From positions 1 to 40,634 of IMG/VR virus record IMGVR_UViG_3300035698_010649: a stretch of 40,634 bases of DNA; one strand, 5' to 3'. Source of the stretch: a virus. A program made the position numbers and the translations under genes. Of this stretch, positions 17,362-25,309 are shown one piece after another; the stretch's first letter is position 1, and every line of letters starts with the position of its first letter. The notes under the pieces are model-generated. The model made no database searches, was not told the origin of the DNA, and saw nothing but the letters and a program-made list of their open reading frames with translations.

Positions 17362-17885
17362 TGATAGACTGCAAGAAAAGACAACGTGAGTTTCTCAACT
17401 CGGAGCTCCAGCATAGGTGCTTGGAGCCGCGAGCTTCCACGAATCTACAGGTTGTGTCCGAATCGACGTGTGAGAACTGCCCGATCTACAGACCGAATCG
17501 GCTTCCAGTGATCAATGACTCCCACTTTCCTCCATGCCACTTCCGGAGCACCTATGGAGGTACAGTATGTCAGGCATCTGGGCTGCCCACGACGCTCGAC
17601 GGCTGTAACAAGTGCGTGAAGCTGGTATCCGACGAATCCGTGACCCTTCTGGGGAAGGTGGGCGGCTATGCTGAGGCTGTCAGGAGGTGGGTGGCAAACG
17701 GACGGCCAACCAGGAGCCCAGAAGAGACCAAAGAGATCTTCGACAACCATTGTTCGAAGTGCCGACTATATGATACCGAATCGAAATCCTGCAACTCATG
17801 CGGGTGTGCAGTCTCTGACAAAGGGTTTGCACTTACTAACAAAATCAAAATGAAGACGGAGTCCTGCCCTCTCGGGCAATGGTAA
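17358..17885 (+). CDS. Cys-rich zinc-ribbon-like protein
   Basis: The protein has 175 residues with several CxxC-type pairs: CENC (about residue 38), a central Cys cluster ending CNKC (about 85), CSKC (about 132) and CNSCGC (about 145), with the end MKTESCPLGQW. The C-terminal half is the conserved phage pattern with a CxxC, CxxCxC and a SCPxG(K/Q)W end. It overlaps the tail-tip stop as ATGA. The role is unknown; one or two zinc ribbons are likely. Confidence 0.7.
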   Translation: MMIDCKKRQREFLNSELQHRCLEPRASTNLQVVSESTCENCPIYRPNRLPVINDSHFPPCHFRSTYGGTVCQASGLPTTLDGCNKCVKLVSDESVTLLGKVGGYAEAVRRWVANGRPTRSPEETKEIFDNHCSKCRLYDTESKSCNSCGCAVSDKGFALTNKIKMKTESCPLGQW

Positions 17886-17888
17886 ATT

Positions 17889-18401
17889 ATGTTTGACTGG
17901 CTGTCCCAGATCTTCCAAACGTTTGGCTTGATCTTCCCTCGCCTAGTAAAGATTCGCTCAACCGACCGGGGAGTTAAATGGCCACGCTGTAAGGCGGCGA
18001 TCATGCTTTCTCCTGGCCTGCATATCTACTGGCCAGTGGTCACAGAGCTGGAAATCGTGACAGTTGTTAGGCAGACCATTGACCACAAACCCCAGACGAT
18101 TACGCTAAGGGATGGCACGACGATCTGCATTCGTGCTGTGTCAGTCTGGAGGATAGTAGACGCTGTTAAAGTCTGGACCGAGAACTGGGACATCTCAAAC
18201 ACGGTAGATGACCTAGCTACAGCCAGCTTGGTCGACATTCTATCTTGTGTCACGAAAGAGCAGTTGTACCCTATCACAGTAATCAACAGCCTAGCAACTC
18301 TCGAAAGTCGAAAGTTGCTGGCACCTTACGGGGTCGAGATTGAATCAACCAAGCTGGTTGAGTGTTCCGTGTGTAGATCAATTCGTTTGATTAACAATTA
18401 A
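17889..18401 (+). CDS. SPFH/Band-7 domain protein
   Basis: The protein has 170 residues. A short hydrophobic N-terminus (MFDWLSQIFQTFGLIF) is followed by a Band-7-like domain from RSTDRGVKWPRCK through LSPGLHIYWPVVTELEIV, TLRDGTTICIRAVSVWRI and ASLVDILSCVTKEQL to LLAPYGVEIESTKLVE. SPFH proteins of bacteria are membrane-attached and oligomerise in cages; phage versions of unknown role exist. This one lacks the long C-terminal coiled coil of full-length family members. It ends the plus-strand virion block and overlaps the convergent beta-helix gene tail to tail by 24 bases. Confidence 0.75.
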   Translation: MFDWLSQIFQTFGLIFPRLVKIRSTDRGVKWPRCKAAIMLSPGLHIYWPVVTELEIVTVVRQTIDHKPQTITLRDGTTICIRAVSVWRIVDAVKVWTENWDISNTVDDLATASLVDILSCVTKEQLYPITVINSLATLESRKLLAPYGVEIESTKLVECSVCRSIRLINN

Positions 18402-18926
18402 AACGTTACGTCCCGTTAAGTTTGACAGCTCAGCGTTGCTGGAGATCACTGTCTCTCCAGTAAAATTGCAGTCGTCTAACATAGCCGTCCCACAAATCTT
18501 TCCCTTGCCACGGAAAGAACAACGCAGCATTGAGACTCCGCTTTGTATCCGAATATCGCCGTCCAACTTTGTTCTGGCAAGTACAACGTGGCCGTCGATT
18601 GCAGTGTTGCCGGAAATACTACACCTATGGCTTACAGCAGACTTACCAGACAGACAAGAATCTCCACTGACTTTTGAGTTTGCTACAGAAGCAAACCCTC
18701 CTACCGTGGCATTACCACTAATAACAGACTCGCCGCTGACAGTGGCACTGCCAAACACGAACGCTTTGTCCATGACAACCGAAGGGGCAAGGACCGCTGA
18801 GTCCCCCACCTCGCTAAGGTTTGCTCTGGATTCGATCCATCCTCCTATAACCCCGTTGGCGAACTGAACTTGTTGGACAGTTCGCCCCAACACTTTCTTA
18901 GTTTTGCCGGTAAAAGTATATCTCAT
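18378..18926 (-). CDS. Left-handed beta-helix (hexapeptide-repeat-like) protein
   Basis: From ATG 18926 the protein has 182 residues. After about 25 residues (MRYTFTGKTKKVLGRTVQQV) come regular short strands, e.g. GGWIESRANLSEVGDSAVLA, SATVSGESVISGNATV and GKSAVSHRCSISGNTAI. This is the pattern of YdcK-like left-handed beta-helices, which usually lack an acyltransferase active site. An in-frame ATG at 19004 would add 26 residues unlike the family. The gene faces the SPFH gene, with 24 bases of 3' overlap. Confidence 0.65.
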   Translation of the reverse strand: MRYTFTGKTKKVLGRTVQQVQFANGVIGGWIESRANLSEVGDSAVLAPSVVMDKAFVFGSATVSGESVISGNATVGGFASVANSKVSGDSCLSGKSAVSHRCSISGNTAIDGHVVLARTKLDGDIRIQSGVSMLRCSFRGKGKICGTAMLDDCNFTGETVISSNAELSNLTGRNVLIVNQTN

Positions 18927-19014
18927 GGTTCGTATTTGCCCTACTTGTAAAGAAAGAGTGGTGCCGATTGTGTCAGCACCACTGGGGATAGTGTTTCGTA
19001 ACATGCGAGAAAGA

Positions 19015-19614
19015 TCAGATCATCGTGCAAAGCTCACGGTAAACGTCGATAGTGGTCAACACGTCACCGAGAGCATCATGGCTTCGGGGAGTGGTGATCC
19101 CCAAACGCTTGGCCATGATCCCAAGCTGGAGCCGAGCGAAGGGTAAGTTCTGGCACCGCATCGCTGCGACGTCATTAAGGAACGCCCCTACTGTCATTGT
19201 GTCCCTAGCCGGGATAGCAAACATTTCCTCAAAGGCTGGGTCAGTCAGCAGCACTCGGATAAAAGGTTCATCGAACTTTCCGTTGTGCCACAAAGGTTGC
19301 AGCCGGTATCCAGACGGCAGATCCAGGGAAGCGTACCATTCATGAAACTGATGTTCAACAGTTTCACGGGGTGGGTAGGCGTCCAGAATCTGGTGTGTAA
19401 GTCCGGTTGCGTTCAGTGCATGAACGTTAATCAACTCAGGGCGTTCCGGGCGTATCCCACTATAGAACGGCTTCCCGGAGAAGGGGCGTAAGTCAGCAGT
19501 CACGGGGACAAAAGCGATCTGAATGACCTCGTGGTGCCCACACACAAGGCCGGTCGTTTCAACGTCAATCCCGCAGAGGATTGACTTACCTTGGGAGATA
19601 AGGCCAGGGATCAT
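19015..19614 (-). CDS. DEDDh 3'-5' exonuclease (DnaQ/RNase T-like)
   Basis: The protein has 199 residues with the full DEDDh set: D17 and E19 in GIDVETTGL, D115 in HNGKFDEPF, and H179 and D184 in RSHDALGDV. Such enzymes degrade or proofread DNA or RNA with two metal ions. It overlaps the end of the MazZ-like gene (ATGA). Because the phage polymerase has its own exonuclease domain, this one more likely acts in repair, recombination or RNA processing. Confidence 0.88.
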   Translation of the reverse strand: MIPGLISQGKSILCGIDVETTGLVCGHHEVIQIAFVPVTADLRPFSGKPFYSGIRPERPELINVHALNATGLTHQILDAYPPRETVEHQFHEWYASLDLPSGYRLQPLWHNGKFDEPFIRVLLTDPAFEEMFAIPARDTMTVGAFLNDVAAMRCQNLPFARLQLGIMAKRLGITTPRSHDALGDVLTTIDVYRELCTMI

Positions 19615-20336
19615 TTTAACACCGCCATTGCACTACGGATGGTCTTCCCACTACGTCTCATGGATGCCCTTGCAGCCACTATGTTAGTATCTGCAAAGAC
19701 GGACGGACTTTCACTTGGAGTCCCGTCTTGGTCTATGACCGAATATAGATGATTCAGTCTCCCGGCACAACACAAGTTATCAAATCTACAGTAGCCCCTC
19801 TTGAAGCTCGAATCCAACTTCTCCATCTGTGCTTCTGTTACATGATACCGCCACCTCCCGACCCCACCAGCAGTACCTTCAATAAACTCAGGAGCCGTCG
19901 GAGCCGTCGGAGCCGTCGGAGCCGTCGGAGCCGTCGGAGCCGTCGGAGCCGTCGGAGCCGTCGGAGTCTCGTACTTCTCGATAAGGGTGGCCACCTTTTC
20001 ATTGAGGATTCCCTGGATCTGGATTCCGTTGGGCGGACGGTCATCGTTGGCACAGTCGTGCAAGATTGCATCTCGCAGCACAACCAATGAAGCGATGGCC
20101 TTCGTGATATGGTGGAGCCCCGAATCCGGGTCAATGTCTTCTCCGACGATGTACGAGGAGATATGGCGAATGGCAGCGTCAGTGTAGACGCAGACGTTCA
20201 CGTTCGTGTGCCGCCAATTGTAGCGTCCATACTTCAACTTACCCTCAGTCAGGGCACAGGCTACTTCCAGTACCACCTCGATCGGGCAATTCGACACGCA
20301 GACTTTTGCTTGACCGACTTTATCTTTTGGGTTCAT
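19611..20336 (-). CDS. MazZ-like dATP/dGTP diphosphohydrolase-domain protein with TAP-repeat linker
   Basis: From ATG 20336 the protein has 241 residues. Residues of about 1-100 match the dATP/dGTP diphosphohydrolase N-terminal (MazZ-type, DUF5664) pattern: start MNPKDKVGQAKV, then LTEGKLKYGRYNWR, a Tyr-Thr-Asp-Ala-Ala-x-Arg-His segment, and GEDIDPDSGLHH. Then comes a linker of eight Thr-Ala-Pro units and a C-terminal ~90-residue region of unknown fold. MazZ enzymes remove diphosphate from dATP/dGTP. Upstream starts (20387) add residues unlike the family and overlap the next gene more. The stop overlaps the exonuclease start. Confidence 0.75.
   Translation of the reverse strand: MNPKDKVGQAKVCVSNCPIEVVLEVACALTEGKLKYGRYNWRHTNVNVCVYTDAAIRHISSYIVGEDIDPDSGLHHITKAIASLVVLRDAILHDCANDDRPPNGIQIQGILNEKVATLIEKYETPTAPTAPTAPTAPTAPTAPTAPTAPEFIEGTAGGVGRWRYHVTEAQMEKLDSSFKRGYCRFDNLCCAGRLNHLYSVIDQDGTPSESPSVFADTNIVAARASMRRSGKTIRSAMAVLK
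19891..19962 (-). repeat. 9-bp minisatellite encoding (TAP)n
   Basis: Eight perfect head-to-tail copies of ggagccgtc on the plus strand encode Thr-Ala-Pro repeats on the minus strand. A length of 9 keeps the frame. The repeat forms the flexible Pro-rich linker of the MazZ-like protein and is a likely hotspot for copy-number change by slippage. Confidence 0.95.
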
Positions 20337-20370
20337 ACTGCTGGACTTTGTGGTGTGTAGGGGAAAGGGA

Positions 20371-20553
20371 CTAAATCGAATCTTCATAGACGGGGTCTAA
20401 GTCGAGATCATCATCAAGGCGACAAATGTCGACGAAGGCGTCAGGGTCACCGCTGATGGCTACCAAAGCTGTCTCCTCAATTGGAGTTGGCTTCTCAATA
20501 GAAACGTGGGACGCAAGAATCGTCTTGCCCGAGCGAACTGTGATGTTGTACAT
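20371..20553 (-). CDS. Small acidic protein of unknown function
   Basis: From ATG 20553 the protein has 60 residues. The start MYNITVRSGKTILASHV is compact and beta-like. The C-terminal third is very acidic (Asp/Glu/Leu pattern DICRLDDDLDLDPVYED). It overlaps the upstream gene by 59 bases, longer than most overlaps here, which lowers certainty about the start. It lies in the minus-strand replication block. Confidence 0.55.
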   Translation of the reverse strand: MYNITVRSGKTILASHVSIEKPTPIEETALVAISGDPDAFVDICRLDDDLDLDPVYEDSI

Positions 20554-20719
20554 TTTTAACTTGATCAGGTTTGGAAAGTTCGGTAACAACCGCTTGAAGG
20601 TTAGCCAGAAGCTGCTTAGCTTCTTCGTGTGAGTAGATGGCGGAAAACACTCTACCACTATTTAAGACAAGGACTACCTCACGGTAGTCCATAAGTTGAC
20701 GCACTTCAATGGAGAACAT
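20495..20719 (-). CDS. Small protein of unknown function
   Basis: From ATG 20719 the protein has 74 residues. It begins MFSIEVRQLMDYREVVLVL, followed by NSGRVFSAIYSHEEAKQLL and a hydrophilic tail. The ATG overlaps the end of the preceding 44-residue gene by 14 bases. The layout (small beta sheet then helix) suggests a small regulatory or accessory protein of the replication block. No family is recognised. Confidence 0.6.
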   Translation of the reverse strand: MFSIEVRQLMDYREVVLVLNSGRVFSAIYSHEEAKQLLANLQAVVTELSKPDQVKNVQHHSSLGQDDSCVPRFY

Positions 20720-20840
20720 ATCGGATTTCGATCGGCTGAAGTTTCTCAATATGACACTCCGCTTCATCGAGGTCAGCAAAGTAGATGGTCTGCCCCCCGA
20801 TGGTAATCTCGCCACTTTTCTTGGTTACAATCTGGGGCAT
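20706..20840 (-). CDS. 44-residue protein of unknown function
   Basis: A short frame from ATG 20840 to TGA at 20706-20708 encodes MPQIVTKKSGEITIGGQTIY and a charged helical end. ggaag lies six bases before the start, and the stop overlaps the next gene's ATG, as in the other tight pairs here. Real coding is likely because it fills the gap between the primase-helicase and the next gene in the same direction. Confidence 0.6.
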   Translation of the reverse strand: MPQIVTKKSGEITIGGQTIYFADLDEAECHIEKLQPIEIRYVLH

Positions 20841-20893
20841 TTTAATCTTCCGGACAGAGGTTGGTTGCTGGTCTTCCAAAAGTATAACCTAGC

Positions 20894-23488
20894 TCAACCC
20901 GGTGTCCAGCACAAAGTTTTGCCATTCTCCAAATTAAAGGTGCCGCCTACTCTCCCTTTGCTCTTGTCGCTGGCAAGCCGGACGTTACCGAACGACTGTT
21001 CCTTTGTTTTGCCGACATAACCTATCACGTAGCGGTCACTCCGGACCTTAACTTCGCCCGTGAATGCTCCAACACTGACAGCCTTGACGCCATCCTCGTT
21101 GCACAAGTCAACGTATTGCAAGTAGAGTTCTTTGATGGATACGCTATCTCCTGGTGACGAGACCAGCAGCTTAGCACACGCCCGCATGACCGGAGTCATT
21201 GCTTCGGAAAGCATACAGCTTTTGGCCTCAGTCATAATGGTGGGGATTCGCATCCGGTCGCATGGGTCTCCCAGCTTAGTGTTCAGCAAGGTCCGAAGGA
21301 AAGACGGGACTTCAGCCCGCAGACTTTTCTCAAACAACTGCTTGGCCACTGGCACCTTGATGGCTGGCACGTCAATTACGACAATCCGGGTGTCACCATC
21401 CTCAAGCGGCATGTTAGAGGTGCTATTCCCCATCTGCACGAAGTGAAGCATATTCGGTTGGCTGTAAGGGGTGTGATACTTTTGGTGGACTGTCAGAGTC
21501 TTTGCGGTCACCCACTCTTTCAACCGGGCGTAGGTTTGTGTCTTCTCTTGAGACAAATCTTTCTCCTCCAGGTAGACCACCACGGCCCGAGCGATCTCGA
21601 AATTGTGCCCTGCTGAGCTGCACAAGGCGTTGCCACCATCCTCAACTCCGGAAGTAAACATCACAGAGAGGAGCTCGTGGAAGCTGCTTTTGCCACTGTT
21701 CTGAGGGCCGACCATGAACAGGTAGGGAAGTATTTGCTCAGGAGATTGGATAACACTGGCCACCCAAGCCCGTAAATAATCACGACCGCAGGTGATTCCA
21801 TTGGCTCGACACCAAGCATTCTCTTGGACTCCGTCGTCCAATGACAACCCGATATGTTCAAACACCTTGTCAATAGTTGGGTGATCACCCCCGGAAATGT
21901 TTGGTTCTACGGCGAACTGTGGGGCTCGAAAGTTCCACAGGCGTTCCCCCGGATATTCTCCAGCGAATGGTAGGAAAGACAACGTCCACGGGTTATCCAT
22001 CGCGATTGTCTTGGCTGGAATCGTAAGGTCTCCAAGCTTGTGCTGGACAGACGATGCAATATCCGACCATCCACAATAGTGAATCCAGTCGCTGACGTTC
22101 TTCATATACCAACCGAGTGGGTCTCCGTTCGGCGATAGAACGAACCTAAAGGTACAATCGGCAAGTCGGAGCAACCGTTCGTCCGCCTCTGATTTATCGT
22201 GCTTTCTTTTAAGCTTCAGCTCATAACCACCGGCACGGCAAACCCAACCCTCAGACGCCGTTGGAGAAACCAAAGAGATACTGTTGTCCCGATTAAAGAC
22301 CACCTCAGCCTTCTCAGGACAACTTGGGAAAGACTCCCCCAGCAGGGCCTGGAGTTCAACAAGGCCAGCAGCATCAAGCTGGTAGACCCCCCTCTTGACC
22401 CCAGTGCTGACTTCGCGAATCGAGGTGAGAGGGCAGACCCCCTCATTTATGTAGGTGTAGTTTGAGGAACCCTCATACTTCCACGTTGGTTCCTGCAACC
22501 CATTGCCGAACCGGGTAACTCGAAAGGCACCGCCTCCAACAGGAGTGATGAAACAGTTGGGAGTCATCGGGTCTGCCCCACGACTTGACGTTTCGAAGGA
22601 ACCGAGAAGAGGCTTCCCACTGGATTGCCTCTCATGGAACACGTTCTCGATAGCTTTGGTGTGGGTGTGGCCCATCCCAATCTCTTCCTTCCAGGAGAAG
22701 TAATAGCCTTGCGATGCGATATCCTGTAAAATGCTGCGGTGTTCTTTGGTGACCTTCGACGAATCCCAGTCAACGTTTGCCGTAAAGTTCCTAGACCGCT
22801 CAGGGATAACGACGTTCTGGATATCTTTCCAGCCGAGAGTGCCGCCACGTTTCACCAAGCTAAAACTTCGTTCGGTTGACGTGTTCGACCAGAACCAAAA
22901 CATCGAGCCGACGCAATCAACGTGCTGAGACAATTCGTAACCCAGGTCGGTTTCGATCTTCGCCAGCACTCGCCTGGCGTTGTCTGCGTGCTCGTGGTGC
23001 GTTGCTGCGGATGGCAGGTCATCTGCGTTGAAGAAAACGTAAACGTGCAGCCCACGCCCACTGGTGGAGCGTACCATCGTGATATAGGGGAGGGTCGACA
23101 GTTGATCCACAAGCAAGTTGAGCTTCTCGGTCGACACAGTTGTCGTTCCCTCAGCATGGCCGTCGGCAACGTCGATATCAAGCCCGACCGCGATTGACTT
23201 TCGAGTCTCCCAGTTCCACCAGGTGGTTCCCACTCGGGTAACCCGCTTGGCTGGGTCGAAGGTGATTGTCCAGTCAGCAAAGTAAGGGTCAGTGCCCGCC
23301 TTGTGTGGCCAGCGGACGTTAGACCATGCTTCGCCATCCTCCAGCCACTCTCCAGGTCGGTCGCCGCAACTTGTGCCACGGGTGGTCATCAACTGTGTTT
23401 CGAGGGCTGGTGACCAAAGAGGGATCAAGAACGGACTCGCGGGCTCGCGAGCTCCCAGGAAGCGACTAATCGCCGTACGGATCTTCAT
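20894..23488 (-). CDS. Primase/helicase: AEP-like primase plus SF3 helicase
   Basis: The protein has 864 residues from ATG 23488, with TTGGAG ahead at good spacing. The N-terminal half is an archaeo-eukaryotic primase-like domain: acidic DxD in GLDIDVADGHAEG (about 102-114) and the SxH motif in TSGRGLHVYVFF (about 142-153). The C-terminal part is a superfamily 3 (D5-like) helicase: Walker A MVGPQNSGKSSFHELL (about 592-607), Walker B-like VVVYLEEKDLS, and sensor-like VQMGNSTSNMPL. Such proteins prime and unwind DNA at phage origins. It is the first gene of the minus-strand block, directly under a strong promoter. Confidence 0.88.
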   Translation of the reverse strand: MKIRTAISRFLGAREPASPFLIPLWSPALETQLMTTRGTSCGDRPGEWLEDGEAWSNVRWPHKAGTDPYFADWTITFDPAKRVTRVGTTWWNWETRKSIAVGLDIDVADGHAEGTTTVSTEKLNLLVDQLSTLPYITMVRSTSGRGLHVYVFFNADDLPSAATHHEHADNARRVLAKIETDLGYELSQHVDCVGSMFWFWSNTSTERSFSLVKRGGTLGWKDIQNVVIPERSRNFTANVDWDSSKVTKEHRSILQDIASQGYYFSWKEEIGMGHTHTKAIENVFHERQSSGKPLLGSFETSSRGADPMTPNCFITPVGGGAFRVTRFGNGLQEPTWKYEGSSNYTYINEGVCPLTSIREVSTGVKRGVYQLDAAGLVELQALLGESFPSCPEKAEVVFNRDNSISLVSPTASEGWVCRAGGYELKLKRKHDKSEADERLLRLADCTFRFVLSPNGDPLGWYMKNVSDWIHYCGWSDIASSVQHKLGDLTIPAKTIAMDNPWTLSFLPFAGEYPGERLWNFRAPQFAVEPNISGGDHPTIDKVFEHIGLSLDDGVQENAWCRANGITCGRDYLRAWVASVIQSPEQILPYLFMVGPQNSGKSSFHELLSVMFTSGVEDGGNALCSSAGHNFEIARAVVVYLEEKDLSQEKTQTYARLKEWVTAKTLTVHQKYHTPYSQPNMLHFVQMGNSTSNMPLEDGDTRIVVIDVPAIKVPVAKQLFEKSLRAEVPSFLRTLLNTKLGDPCDRMRIPTIMTEAKSCMLSEAMTPVMRACAKLLVSSPGDSVSIKELYLQYVDLCNEDGVKAVSVGAFTGEVKVRSDRYVIGYVGKTKEQSFGNVRLASDKSKGRVGGTFNLENGKTLCWTPG

Positions 23489-23528
23489 TTCTGCTCCAAA
23501 ATGTAACGTAATTTGCGGGACTTCCGCT

Positions 23529-23557
23529 ATCATACATCCTGTTCTATTCTTTTACAA
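23529..23557 (-). promoter_or_regulatory. Sigma70-type promoter for the minus-strand replication block
   Basis: On the minus strand TTGTAA (23552-23557) lies 17 bases before TATGAT (23529-23534), close to consensus. It is about 40 bases upstream of the primase-helicase start and lies in the 116-base divergent gap. Confidence 0.75.
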
Positions 23558-23604
23558 CTAGTTTTAAACAGAATAAAAGAGAGAGAGAAGAGAGGACCAG
23601 GACT

Positions 23605-24447
23605 TTGCCGCATCCGGTAAAATTGAGTCCGAGAATCCTACGAATCCGTAAATTGCCGAGCGAACCCATGCAGATCTCCATGATTCCCGTATCCGACCTT
23701 CGGCCCAGCCCTCTCATTTTGCGACGGGTCGACCGGTCATCGCTCGAATACTTCCAGCTTCGTGAATCAATCGCCGCCGTCGGTTTGCTTCAACCCCTTT
23801 TAGTAAGAAATGAAAATGAAGTGGTTGACGGGCTTCATCGCCTAGCTATACTAAAGGAACAGAAAACGATCCTAGCCCCGTGCTTGGTGCGGGATCTGTC
23901 AGATGAAGAAGTTTTGCGGGTTCAAATTGCCGCCAACGAGGTCCGCTGTCCAACAGCAATGATCGACTTGGCCAAGCGACTGTGGAGAATCGTGCATGAC
24001 GATGGAGTCAATGTCAACCAATTGGCACACCAGCTTTCTCGCAGCCCGCATTGGGTCAGAAGCGTGCTCAATTTGAATCGGCTCTGTCCAGAGGCAAAAG
24101 CCGCCATGGAAAATAATCAGCTTTCTTTAAAGAAAGCGATTGACCTTGCAAAGCTTCCAATTACAATACAACTAACGGCCTTAACTGAGTCAGACGACGA
24201 CGTGAAGGGCAGAGTCAGACGATTTCGGTCTGGCGAGACTTTGAAGCGTGTCGAAAATAAATATGATGGAATTAAACCTGCCTTCAGACAGTATCGTGAG
24301 GTGTGCGATGAAGTAGACAGTTTACAGAACGCAGGGACCGCCCTGATTACAGCGTCAGCCGTTACAACCCTTGACGGCTGGCGTGAGGCGATACGATGGG
24401 TACTACAAATCGATCCTACATCCTTAAGAAAGCGAAAACGAAAATGA
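23605..24447 (+). CDS. ParB-like nuclease/partition-domain protein (first copy)
   Basis: The protein has 280 residues from TTG 23605, with AGAGAGG upstream. An ATG at 23668 is an alternative that would lose 21 residues. Residues of about 20-120 form a ParB N-terminal domain, including SIAAVGLLQPLLVRNENEVV and DGLHRLAIL (equivalent to the GERRxxA box), then IAANEVRC. A KorB-like HTH region (about 130-190, LAHQLSRSPHWVRSVLNL) and a basic tail (RKRKRK) follow. Roles could be partition-like DNA binding, transcription control or nuclease activity. It is divergent from the primase-helicase, and its stop overlaps the next ATG (ATGA). Confidence 0.8.
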   Translation: MPHPVKLSPRILRIRKLPSEPMQISMIPVSDLRPSPLILRRVDRSSLEYFQLRESIAAVGLLQPLLVRNENEVVDGLHRLAILKEQKTILAPCLVRDLSDEEVLRVQIAANEVRCPTAMIDLAKRLWRIVHDDGVNVNQLAHQLSRSPHWVRSVLNLNRLCPEAKAAMENNQLSLKKAIDLAKLPITIQLTALTESDDDVKGRVRRFRSGETLKRVENKYDGIKPAFRQYREVCDEVDSLQNAGTALITASAVTTLDGWREAIRWVLQIDPTSLRKRKRK

Positions 24448-25178
24448 GTGAATCCAACAACGGTCTTTCCCTGTTCGGTGAGATCCCCTTCAGTGAGGCC
24501 GCTTCATCTATCACCGCACCGGCCAGCGAAGTGCCCTCTTTCTTCCCACGAATCCAGCTATATGGCAAAGGCTCGGCTGTCGACCAAGGCCAAATCAAGC
24601 CAGGTCACTATGGAGTTCCGCAAGAGGTCAGCGTGACCGACCTTGGACCCGAGGTCGACGTCATCCCTTTGGCGGTCCTCGACAAAGCATTGGACGTTTC
24701 AAACCACGATGCGATTGTGTCAGTCTTCGGGAAGACAAACCCAGTGTACATCGAGATTGCCAACCGCTCGAATGAACCTGACAGCGGCTGCATGTACGGG
24801 CCAGTGTTTCTATTGCTGGAACGCTCGACTGGTAAGTTCTTCGAGTTTTTTGCAAATAACAAGTCAGCTCGCCGTGAAGCTGAACGTTTGTTGAACTTTC
24901 TGCCAGTTAACGAATCGGCGGCGAAGGTCCTCGGTATCGCCCCCCGCCTTCCGCAGGCTGCTCGTCTGTCGGCGAAATATATCAAGAAACCCCGATTCTC
25001 GTGGTTTGCACCGGTTGTTCAGGCCAGCACAGCACAGTTCACGAAACTTCCCGACCTGCCGATCGTGATCCAGAGCGTTCAGCAATTCCTGAAGCAAGCG
25101 TTGCCGAAAGAAGTCTCGGCTGAAGATGAAAACCCAGCAGGCAAGGGCAAGGGCAAGGGCAAAGAGGCTGCACGCTGA
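24444..25178 (+). CDS. Conserved replication-region protein of unknown function
   Basis: The protein has 244 residues from ATG 24444, overlapping the ParB-like stop. It contains PRIQLYGKGSAVDQGQIKPG, a Pro-rich acidic turn with PLAVLDKAL, and a region GCMYGPVFLLLERSTGKFFE followed by a basic helix. The end is GKGKGKGKEAAR, a Lys/Gly tail that could contact DNA. The pattern is seen in other phages near replication genes and is sometimes labelled as ssDNA binding; nothing here proves that. Confidence 0.6.
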   Translation: MSESNNGLSLFGEIPFSEAASSITAPASEVPSFFPRIQLYGKGSAVDQGQIKPGHYGVPQEVSVTDLGPEVDVIPLAVLDKALDVSNHDAIVSVFGKTNPVYIEIANRSNEPDSGCMYGPVFLLLERSTGKFFEFFANNKSARREAERLLNFLPVNESAAKVLGIAPRLPQAARLSAKYIKKPRFSWFAPVVQASTAQFTKLPDLPIVIQSVQQFLKQALPKEVSAEDENPAGKGKGKGKEAAR

Positions 25179-25195
25179 TATTGAGGTATCTTAGT

Positions 25196-25219
25196 GGGGT
25201 GTGGCCTACGTCACACCCC
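25196..25219 (+). other. Stem-loop after the preceding gene
   Basis: GGGGTGTG (25196-25203) pairs perfectly with CACACCCC (25212-25219) around an 8-base loop. No T tract follows, so it may stabilise the mRNA end or slow polymerase rather than terminate. Confidence 0.6.
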
Positions 25220-25225
25220 TGGGGA

Positions 25226-25294
25226 GGTTGCTTAGTTTAATAGGAAAACGTGACTCACAAGGTCAAGACGGAAGTGCGAATCTTCCAGCAGCCA
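25226..25294 (+). tRNA. Degenerate tRNA-like element
   Basis: An acceptor of seven pairs (GGTTGCT/AGCAGCC, one G-T) with A73, a D arm (GTTT-AATAGGA-AAAC) and a T arm (GGAAG-TGCGAAT-CTTCC) can be folded. The anticodon stem is imperfect (GTGAC/GTCAA with one mismatch), its loop TCACAAG has C rather than T at 33, and the T loop has G instead of T55. It is 68-69 nt, like the first tRNA-like gene. It is probably a decayed tRNA or a structured RNA. Confidence 0.4.
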
Positions 25295-25309
25295 TTTTGA
25301 AAGTGTATC

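Noticed and set aside
19891-19962. CRISPR array
   Set aside because: Units are contiguous 9-mers with no spacers; the same is true of 414-593 and 40563-40634.
19838-20134. Open frames over the (TAP) minisatellite on other frames, giving Arg/Leu repeats
   Set aside because: Product of the 9-bp unit being open in all frames; only the MazZ-like frame has a domain.
20709-21020. Plus-strand open frame opposite small genes
   Set aside because: Opposes a well-supported 44-residue gene and the end of the primase-helicase, without its own start signal.
23551-23579. Plus-strand promoter TTTACA-17-TAAAAG before the ParB-like gene
   Set aside because: The -10 match is weak; a rightward promoter in the divergent gap is expected, but this sequence is not good enough to call.
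24374-24400. TTGACG-15-TACGAT promoter in the ParB-like gene
   Set aside because: Spacer of 15 and a poor -10; the next gene is already coupled to the preceding stop.
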